NCBI GenBank assembly: GCA_028820945.1
Contig: JAPPHW010000351.1
Span: 1-21,761, forward strand
From: Defluviicoccus sp.
GTDB taxonomy: Bacteria; Pseudomonadota; Alphaproteobacteria; MPNO01
DNA: 21,761 nucleotides
Direction of reading: 5' to 3'
Below, in pieces: positions 16,517-21,761 of the stretch (positions are counted from its first letter, which is position 1; every line of letters begins with the position of its first letter). Below the pieces are notes generated by a model. The model was not told the origin of the DNA, ran no database searches, and saw nothing but the letters and a program-made list of their open reading frames with translations. Both the position numbers and the translations under genes were made by a program.

Positions 16517-17236
16517 ATGTCGAAGGACGTGACCCGCAGAACCGGCAGAGAGGCCGCCAGGTCGACCGGCGGCGACGTCGCGAACTTTCTCGACCGGCTC
16601 GCGCAGACCCCCAACCTGAAGGCCGCGGGCGGACGGGGCCGGCTGGTCTTCGCGATGGATGCGACGGCGAGCCGCGAGCCGACCTGGGACCGGGCGTGCC
16701 ACATCCAGGCCGAGATGTTCCGGGAGACCGAGGTTCTCGGCGGGCTCGAGGTCCAGCTCGTCTTCTACCGCGGCTTCGGCGAGTGCAAGGCGAGCCCGTG
16801 GGTCGACTCCTCCGGCGACCTGGTGCGGCGCATGACCGCCGTCCGCTGCCTCGGCGGGCAGACCCAGATCGGCAAGGTGTTGAGGCATACCCTCAAGGAG
16901 ACCGAGAAGAAGAAGGTCAACGCGCTGGTCTTCGTCGGCGACTGCATGGAGGAGGACGTGGACCGGCTGTGCCATCACGCGGGCCGCCTCGGGGTGCTGG
17001 GGACGCCGGCCTTCATGTTCCAGGAGGGCGGCGAGCCGATCGCGACGCGCGCCTTCCGGCAGATCGCCAGGCTCACCGGCGGCGCCTATTGCAACTTCGA
17101 CTCTTCCTCCGCCCGGCAATTGAGGGAGCTGCTCGGCGCGGTTGCGGTTTTCGCCGCCGGCGGCAGGCTTGCGCTCAGCGATTACGGCAAGCGAACCGGC
17201 GGGGCGGCGTTGCAGATCACCAAGCAGATCGGCTGA
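16517..17236 (+). CDS. VWA-domain protein, partner of the J-domain protein
   Basis: The 239 residues form a von Willebrand A-like domain without a signal peptide or membrane segment. [16 protein letters not shown] at 42-57 carries a DxTxS form of the metal-ion-dependent adhesion site (Asp48, Thr50, Ser52). Thr116 in GGQTQIG and Asp142 in VFVGDCMEE supply the other expected MIDAS positions. [17 protein letters not shown] and [10 protein letters not shown] are further characteristic stretches. Function is unknown; cytosolic VWA proteins often assemble or regulate protein complexes. The ATG at 16517 is chosen over a GTG 9 bases upstream because GTGGGA then lies at ribosome-binding distance. The J-domain gene starts 19 bases after the stop, and I recall this pairing elsewhere in alphaproteobacteria, which suggests a joint role. 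Confidence 0.8.
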   Translation: MSKDVTRRTGREAARSTGGDVANFLDRLAQTPNLKAAGGRGRLVFAMDATASREPTWDRACHIQAEMFRETEVLGGLEVQLVFYRGFGECKASPWVDSSGDLVRRMTAVRCLGGQTQIGKVLRHTLKETEKKKVNALVFVGDCMEEDVDRLCHHAGRLGVLGTPAFMFQEGGEPIATRAFRQIARLTGGAYCNFDSSSARQLRELLGAVAVFAAGGRLALSDYGKRTGGAALQITKQIG

Positions 17237-17255
17237 ACGCTCCCGACGCCCGGCC

Positions 17256-17963
17256 ATGTCCTATCTGATCCTCGTCATCGCGGTCGCTATCGGCCTCTAT
17301 CTCCTGGTCCGCGGGATCCAGGGCATCGACCCGAGGGTGCTGCTGCGAATCCTCAAATGGACTCTCGCGATTCTCGGCATCGGCATCGGAACTTATCTGA
17401 CGGTGACCGGCCGTATCGCCTACGCGGCGATGATCGCCGCCGGTCTGCTGCCCATGCTGTTCCGCGCGCGGCGCATCGCCCAGGCGGCGCGCAGCTTTCG
17501 CGGCCCCTCGCCGGGCCAGTCTTCCGATGTCGAGACCGACTATCTGCGCATGTCTCTCGACCACGACACCGGGGAGCTCCAGGGCACCGTGCTGGAGGGG
17601 CCGTTCCGCGGCCGGCTGATCGAGGAGCTCAGCCTCGAGGAACTGCTCGCGCTGCTCCGCGATTGCCGCGTCAACGACACGCAATCGGCGGAGTTGATCG
17701 AATCCTATCTCGACCGCGTGCACGGCCCGGAATGGCGCGGCGGCGATGCCGGCGCGCATGGCGGAAACGGCGGCGCGTCCGACGGGCAACCGATGACGGT
17801 CGACGAGGCTTACGAGATACTCGGCGTCCGCCGCGGCGCCGATGCGGACGAAATCCGCGACGCCCACCGCAAGCTGATGCTCAAGATCCACCCCGACCAG
17901 GGCGGCTCGACCTACCTTGCCGCCAAGATCAATCAGGCGAAGGAAATACTGCTCGGGAGTTGA
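17256..17963 (+). CDS. Membrane-anchored J-domain protein, TIM14/DjlA-like layout
   Basis: The 235 residues begin with two hydrophobic segments (about 2-19 and 34-68), continue through a charged region (90-155) and a Gly-rich linker (161-178), and end in a J-domain from about 180. The J-domain contains [20 protein letters not shown] and the essential His-Pro-Asp at 212-214 in KIHPDQGG. J-domains stimulate the ATPase of Hsp70 (DnaK), so this protein probably recruits DnaK to the inner membrane. The C-terminal position of a short J-domain behind a membrane anchor resembles mitochondrial TIM14/Pam18. The client is unknown. It lies 19 bases after the VWA gene, with which it probably works. Confidence 0.88.
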   Translation: MSYLILVIAVAIGLYLLVRGIQGIDPRVLLRILKWTLAILGIGIGTYLTVTGRIAYAAMIAAGLLPMLFRARRIAQAARSFRGPSPGQSSDVETDYLRMSLDHDTGELQGTVLEGPFRGRLIEELSLEELLALLRDCRVNDTQSAELIESYLDRVHGPEWRGGDAGAHGGNGGASDGQPMTVDEAYEILGVRRGADADEIRDAHRKLMLKIHPDQGGSTYLAAKINQAKEILLGS

Positions 17964-18017
17964 GCCGCCGAGGCGGCGATTCGCCTGTCGGGCGATCCAG
18001 AAGCAAGGGTTCGAGCG
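17964..18017. other. Short spacer with two small hairpins
   Basis: The 54 bases between the J-domain gene and the UDP-glucose dehydrogenase gene contain two adjacent small stems, GCCGC/GCGGC around CGAG and TCGCC/GGCGA around TGTCG. There is no T tract, so a rho-independent terminator is not supported. No clear promoter is visible. Confidence 0.3.
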
Positions 18018-19343
18018 ATGCGCATCGGAATGATCGGTGCGGGTTATGTCGGTCTTGTGTCCGGCGCCTGCTTTTCGGAGTTCGGCATCGACGTGGTCTG
18101 CGTCGACCGGGACTCGTCGAAGATCGACATGCTGCGGGGCGGCGAAATTCCGATCTACGAGCCCGGCCTCGAATCCCTGGTTCGGTCGAACGTCGGCGCC
18201 GGCCGGCTCTCCTTCGCGACCGAGACCGAAGCGGCCGTGGCGGGTTCGGAGGCGGTTTTCATCGCGGTGGGAACGCCCGGCCGCCACGGCGACGGCCGGG
18301 CCGATCTCCATAACGTTCGCGAGGCCGCCGAGGAGGTCGCCCGCTGCATGGACGACGGCTACAAGGTCGTCGTGATGAAGTCGACCGTCCCGGTCGGCAC
18401 CGCCCGCGAGATCGGAAAGCTCGTGACGAAGTATCGCCCGCCGGAGACGTTCGACATCGTCTCCAACCCGGAGTTCCTCCGCGAGGGTTCGGCGATCGGC
18501 GACTTCATGCGCCCCGACCGGGTGGTGATCGGGGTCGAGAGCGAGCGTGCCGCCCGGGTTCTGCAGGCCGTCTACCGCCCGCTCTACCTGCTGGAGACCC
18601 CGATCGTCCTGACCGCGCTCGAGACCGCGGAGATGATCAAGTACGCCGCCAACGCCTTTCTCGCGACCAAGATCACCTTCATCAACGAGATCGCCGATCT
18701 CTGCGAGAAGGTGGGCGCCGACGTGCAGGACGTCGCCCGCGGGATCGGGCTCGACGGGCGTATCGGTTCCAAGTTCCTGCACGCCGGGCCGGGCTATGGC
18801 GGCTCCTGCCTGCCCAAGGACACGCGCGCGCTCGTATCCGCCGCGCGGCAGGCGGGAACGCCGGTGCGGATCGTCGAAACCGTCGTCGAGGTCAACGAAG
18901 CCCGGGTGCGGCGCATGATCGACAAGGTCGAGGCGGCCTGCGGCGGTTCGGTCTCGGGCAAGCGCATCGCGGTGCTCGGGATCACCTTCAAGCCCAATAC
19001 CGACGATATCAGGGAGAGCCCCGGTCTCGGCATTCTGGCCGGGCTGCTGGAGCGCGGCGCAACCCCCCGGGCCTTCGATCCGCAGGGCATGGACGCGGCG
19101 AGGCGCCTGTTCGACGGGGTCGAATGGTGCGGGGACGCCTACGCCGCGATGGAAGATGCGGACTGCCTCGCCATCGTCACCGAATGGAACGAGTTCCGCG
19201 CCCTCGACCTCTCTCGCGTGCGCGCGCTGATGAAGACGCCGGCGATCGTCGACATGCGCAACATCTACGAGCTCGACGAGATGGGCAGCGCCGCCTTCGA
19301 CTACCGGAGCGTCGGGCGCAGGACGGTCGAAGGCGCGGCATGA
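18018..19343 (+). CDS. UDP-glucose 6-dehydrogenase
   Basis: This 441-residue enzyme oxidises UDP-glucose to UDP-glucuronate with two NAD, supplying acidic sugars for capsule, exopolysaccharide or lipopolysaccharide. The Rossmann motif MIGAGYVGLVSG is at 5-16, KSTVPVGT at 121-128 and NPEFLREG at 150-157. Lys208 and Asn212 lie in IKYAANAFLATKI, and the catalytic cysteine is Cys264 in GYGGSCLPKD. LGITFKPNTDDIRESP is the expected C-terminal UDP-binding motif. The length and motifs are normal. The enzyme family also contains GDP-mannose and UDP-N-acetylmannosamine dehydrogenases, but the motif details fit UDP-glucose best. The stop overlaps the start of the phosphomutase in ATGA, so the two are translationally coupled. 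Confidence 0.94.
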   Translation: MRIGMIGAGYVGLVSGACFSEFGIDVVCVDRDSSKIDMLRGGEIPIYEPGLESLVRSNVGAGRLSFATETEAAVAGSEAVFIAVGTPGRHGDGRADLHNVREAAEEVARCMDDGYKVVVMKSTVPVGTAREIGKLVTKYRPPETFDIVSNPEFLREGSAIGDFMRPDRVVIGVESERAARVLQAVYRPLYLLETPIVLTALETAEMIKYAANAFLATKITFINEIADLCEKVGADVQDVARGIGLDGRIGSKFLHAGPGYGGSCLPKDTRALVSAARQAGTPVRIVETVVEVNEARVRRMIDKVEAACGGSVSGKRIAVLGITFKPNTDDIRESPGLGILAGLLERGATPRAFDPQGMDAARRLFDGVEWCGDAYAAMEDADCLAIVTEWNEFRALDLSRVRALMKTPAIVDMRNIYELDEMGSAAFDYRSVGRRTVEGAA

Positions 19344-20722
19344 GCGGGGCGAGGGCGCTCCACCCGTCGATCCTGCGGGCCTACGACATTCGCGGGATCG
19401 TGGGACAGACCCTGTCGCCGGACGACGCGGAGGCCGTCGGGCGCGCCTTCGCGACGGTCGTGCGCAAGGGCGGAGGCCGTTCCGTCTGCGTCGGCTATGA
19501 CGGGCGGCTGCATTCGCCCGCGCTCGAAGCGGCGCTGGTGGACGGTCTGGCGAGCGCCGGGGCGCACGCGATCCGTGTCGGTCTCGGTCCCACCCCGATG
19601 CTTTATTTCGCGGTGAAGAAGTTCGAGGCCGATGCCGGCGTGATGGTCTCCGGTTCCCACAACCCGCCCGACCACAACGGCTTCAAGTTCCAGATGGCGT
19701 CCGGTCCGTTCCACGGCGACGACATCGCGGGGCTCGGCCGGATCGTGGCCGGGGGAGCGTTCGAAACCGGTCGCGGCTCGCGTGAGGACCGGCCGGTCCT
19801 CGATGCCTATGTCGACCGGGTCGCCCTCGACTTCGACGGCGGCCGCCCGCTCAGGGTCGCCTGGGATGCGGGCAACGGCTCCGCCGGCGAGGCGATGCGG
19901 ATGCTGTGCGCGCGCCTGCCCGGCACCCACATCCTGCTCAACGAGGAGATCGACGGAACCTTCCCCTCGCACCACCCCGACCCCACCGTGGCGGACAATC
20001 TCCGCCAGCTGATCGGCGCGGTGACCGCCCAAGGGTGCGAGCTCGGTATCGCCTTCGACGGCGACGGCGACCGGATCGGCGTCGTCGACGGCGCCGGCCG
20101 CATCCTGTGGGGCGACCAGATCCTGATGCTGCTGGCGCGCGACGTGCTCGCGCGGCACCCCGGCGCGACGGTAATCGCCGACGTGAAGGCGAGCCAGTTC
20201 CTGTTCGACGAGATCGCGCGCCTGGGCGGGGTGCCGCTGATGTGGAGCAGCGGGCATTCGCTGATCAAGGCGAAGATGGCGGAAACCGGCGCGCTGCTCG
20301 CCGGCGAGATGAGCGGGCATGTCTTCATCGCCGACCGGTATTTCGGTTACGACGACGCGATCTACGCGGCGGTGAGACTCCTCGACTTTCTCTCGCGGGC
20401 CGGCGAGACTCTGGCCGAGATCCGCGATCGCCTGCCCTCGGCGGTCGCCACGCCCGAGCTCCGGTTCCGCTGCGACGGCGCCCGCAAGTTCGCCGTCGTC
20501 GAGGAAATACGCGGCCGCTTGCGCGAGGAGGGCGAGGAGATGAGCGAGGTCGACGGTGTCCGGGTCCGCACCGGCGACGGGTGGTGGCTGCTCCGGGCGT
20601 CCAACACCGAGGAAGCCCTGGTCGCGCGCTGCGAGGCGGCGGACGGGGACGGGCTCGACCGGCTCAAGGCATCGCTCCGCCGCCAGCTCGACGAATCTGG
20701 CGTCGACGCCCCCGACATGTAG
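19340..20722 (+). CDS. Phosphomannomutase/phosphoglucomutase
   Basis: The 460 residues form an alpha-D-phosphohexomutase that interconverts sugar 6- and 1-phosphates, the step before GDP-mannose or UDP-glucose. The N-terminal RAYDIRGIVG is typical. The phosphoserine is Ser106 in SGSHNPPDHNGFK, the magnesium loop is FDGDGDR (Asp240, Asp242, Asp244), the sugar-specificity loop is GEMSGH at 322-327, and the phosphate-binding loop is RASNTEE at 419-425. The GEMSGH form is shared by bifunctional PMM/PGM enzymes such as AlgC. The ATG at 19340 overlaps the dehydrogenase stop. Together the two genes can supply UDP-glucuronate and a hexose 1-phosphate for envelope polysaccharide. Confidence 0.94.
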   Translation: MSGARALHPSILRAYDIRGIVGQTLSPDDAEAVGRAFATVVRKGGGRSVCVGYDGRLHSPALEAALVDGLASAGAHAIRVGLGPTPMLYFAVKKFEADAGVMVSGSHNPPDHNGFKFQMASGPFHGDDIAGLGRIVAGGAFETGRGSREDRPVLDAYVDRVALDFDGGRPLRVAWDAGNGSAGEAMRMLCARLPGTHILLNEEIDGTFPSHHPDPTVADNLRQLIGAVTAQGCELGIAFDGDGDRIGVVDGAGRILWGDQILMLLARDVLARHPGATVIADVKASQFLFDEIARLGGVPLMWSSGHSLIKAKMAETGALLAGEMSGHVFIADRYFGYDDAIYAAVRLLDFLSRAGETLAEIRDRLPSAVATPELRFRCDGARKFAVVEEIRGRLREEGEEMSEVDGVRVRTGDGWWLLRASNTEEALVARCEAADGDGLDRLKASLRRQLDESGVDAPDM

Positions 20723-20758
20723 ACTCCCCGTCTCGCATCCGGATCGCGGAGGTCGGGG

Positions 20759-21490
20759 ATGAGCACGAATATCGACACCCTCCTGCAGGGCCTGCGGACG
20801 CACATGCCGGTCGCGACGGCGCCGTTCGACGCGGCGGCGCAGCGCACCGGTCTCGTCATCGTGGACGAGGTGAACGGTTTCGCGACCGTCGGCGCCGGGC
20901 CTCTCGCGCCGCCAGCTCCCAACCCGCAGGTCAGCCGCATGGTCGAGGAGACCGACCGCCTCGCGCGTCGCTTCGCCCACGAGGGTTGGCCCATCGCCGC
21001 CTTCCTCGACACCCACACGCCCGGCAAGCCGGAGCCGCCCTATCCGCCCCATTGCGAGCGCGGCACGGGGCAGGAGGAGCTCGTGCCGGAACTCGCCTGG
21101 CTGCACGGCTGCGCGCACGCGACGCTGATCGAGAAGGACTGCATCAACGGTTTCGTGGGCGCGATCGACGCCGACGCCGGCACCAACCGGATCGTCGACT
21201 GGGCGCGCGCGGGCCGTATTGAGACCGTGCTGGTCGTCGGCATCTGCACCGATATCTGCGTGATGGATTTCGTGCTCACCATGCTGTCGGCGCGCAACCA
21301 CGGGCTGATGCCGGACCTCGCCGAGATCGTGGTGTACGAGCCCGGCTGCGCCACCTACGGGTTGGATCTTGAGACCGCGGCCGAGCTGGGATTGCCGGAA
21401 ACCGCGTCCCACCCCCAGGCGCTCGCCCACCATCTCGGGCTCTATTTCATGGCTTCGCGCGGGGCGCGGCTGACGGCGGAAGTCAACTGA
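20759..21490 (+). CDS. Isochorismatase-fold hydrolase, probable nicotinamidase of plant type
   Basis: The 243-residue protein has the cysteine-hydrolase triad Asp36 (LVIVDEVNGF), Lys126 (IEKDCINGFVG) and Cys167 (GICTDICVMDFV). Metal ligands are likely Asp84, His86 (FLDTHTPGKPEPPYPPH) and His98. The combination of VDEVNGF, KPEPPYPPHC, KDCINGFVG and VVGICTDICV closely recalls the plant NIC nicotinamidases rather than E. coli PncA. The probable reaction is nicotinamide to nicotinate plus ammonia for NAD salvage. Related hydrolases act on other amides, so the substrate is not proven. The ATG at 20759 follows GGAGG at 6 bases. The gene is 36 bases after the phosphomutase and 13 bases before the cyclotransferase-like gene. 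Confidence 0.87.
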   Translation: MSTNIDTLLQGLRTHMPVATAPFDAAAQRTGLVIVDEVNGFATVGAGPLAPPAPNPQVSRMVEETDRLARRFAHEGWPIAAFLDTHTPGKPEPPYPPHCERGTGQEELVPELAWLHGCAHATLIEKDCINGFVGAIDADAGTNRIVDWARAGRIETVLVVGICTDICVMDFVLTMLSARNHGLMPDLAEIVVYEPGCATYGLDLETAAELGLPETASHPQALAHHLGLYFMASRGARLTAEVN

Positions 21491-21503
21491 GCCCGGATCG
21501 CCG

Positions 21504-21761
21504 TTGCGGTATTTCTTCTACGGCACGCTGCTCGATCCGGACGTCAGGACGTACATCCTCGGTTCCTGGATCGGACGCCGCCCGCTCGCGCCGGCGCGGC
21601 TTCCCGGATACCGGCGGGTCTATATCCGCGGCCGCCACTACCCAATCGTGGTGCCGGCCGAGGGGGCGCGCGTCGAGGGGCTGCTCGCCGAAGGGCTCGA
21701 CCGCCTCGCGGTCCGCCGCCTTGCGGAGTTCGAGAGCGACGAATATGTAGACGCCGAACGC
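21504..21761 (+). CDS. Gamma-glutamylcyclotransferase (AIG2-like), N-terminal part
   Basis: The first 86 codons are present; the gene runs off the window. RYFFYGTLLDPDV at 2-14 contains the YGTL substrate-binding loop of the GGCT/AIG2 fold, LPGYRRVYI at 33-41 is the usual second strand pair, and EFESDEY at 75-81 contains the probable catalytic Glu77. Family members cyclise gamma-glutamyl groups to 5-oxoproline or act on other gamma-glutamyl compounds; which applies here is unknown. The start is TTG at 21504, inferred because YGTL must sit within the first ten residues. The ribosome-binding site is weak (CCCGGA). It is probably cotranscribed with the nicotinamidase-like gene. Confidence 0.85.
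   Translation, partial: MRYFFYGTLLDPDVRTYILGSWIGRRPLAPARLPGYRRVYIRGRHYPIVVPAEGARVEGLLAEGLDRLAVRRLAEFESDEYVDAER

Noticed and set aside
19301..21433. Open reading frame of 710 codons on the minus strand
   Set aside because: It lies opposite the phosphomutase and nicotinamidase genes, whose motifs are unambiguous. Its composition (Arg, Gly, Ala, His, Asp) is that of an antisense frame in GC-rich DNA.

Overview
The window looks like chromosomal DNA from a GC-rich alphaproteobacterium, most likely of the Rhodospirillales type. The reasons are the strong G/C bias at third codon positions, the many ATGA start/stop overlaps, and the order xerD / large secreted repeat protein / tiny membrane protein / aroK / aroB / CNNM-CorC protein, which I recall from that group. 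This placement rests on memory of gene order, not on a search. The coding density is very high. No stretch over 300 bases lacks a gene, and I found no tRNA, rRNA, CRISPR array, insertion sequence or prophage.

Region 1 (1-5835). A divergent pair of transcription units meets at 2239-2419. Leftward run a 46-aa membrane protein, a 626-aa exported helical protein and xerD (cut by the window edge). Rightward run aroK, aroB and a CNNM/CorC membrane protein with CBS domains, joined by ATGA overlaps, then a T4 endonuclease V-like pyrimidine-dimer glycosylase.

Region 2 (5848-10224). A leftward pair encodes a VOC/glyoxalase-fold protein and a cytosolic arylsulfotransferase-like beta-propeller. Rightward lie a NodIJ-type ABC-2 exporter (ATPase plus permease) and a heme-oxygenase-fold protein that carries a complete set of candidate diiron ligands.

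Region 3 (10235-15167). A UbiD-type prenyl-FMN decarboxylase with a frameshift near its C-terminus and an enoyl-CoA hydratase run leftward. An aldehyde dehydrogenase and a Gfo/Idh/MocA oxidoreductase run rightward. A perfect 7-bp inverted repeat frames the -10 box of the hydratase promoter in the divergent spacer. Together these genes suggest degradation of an aromatic or unsaturated carboxylic acid, with the substrate unknown.

Region 4 (15300-21761). All genes run rightward: an exported DUF3179 protein, a VWA-domain protein paired with a membrane-anchored J-domain protein, UDP-glucose 6-dehydrogenase and phosphomannomutase/phosphoglucomutase (overlapping, for nucleotide-sugar precursors), a nicotinamidase resembling the plant type, and the start of a gamma-glutamylcyclotransferase-like gene. 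The best candidates for undescribed biology are the diiron-type enzyme beside the exporter, the VWA/J-domain pair, and the cytosolic sulfotransferase-like propeller with its VOC partner.
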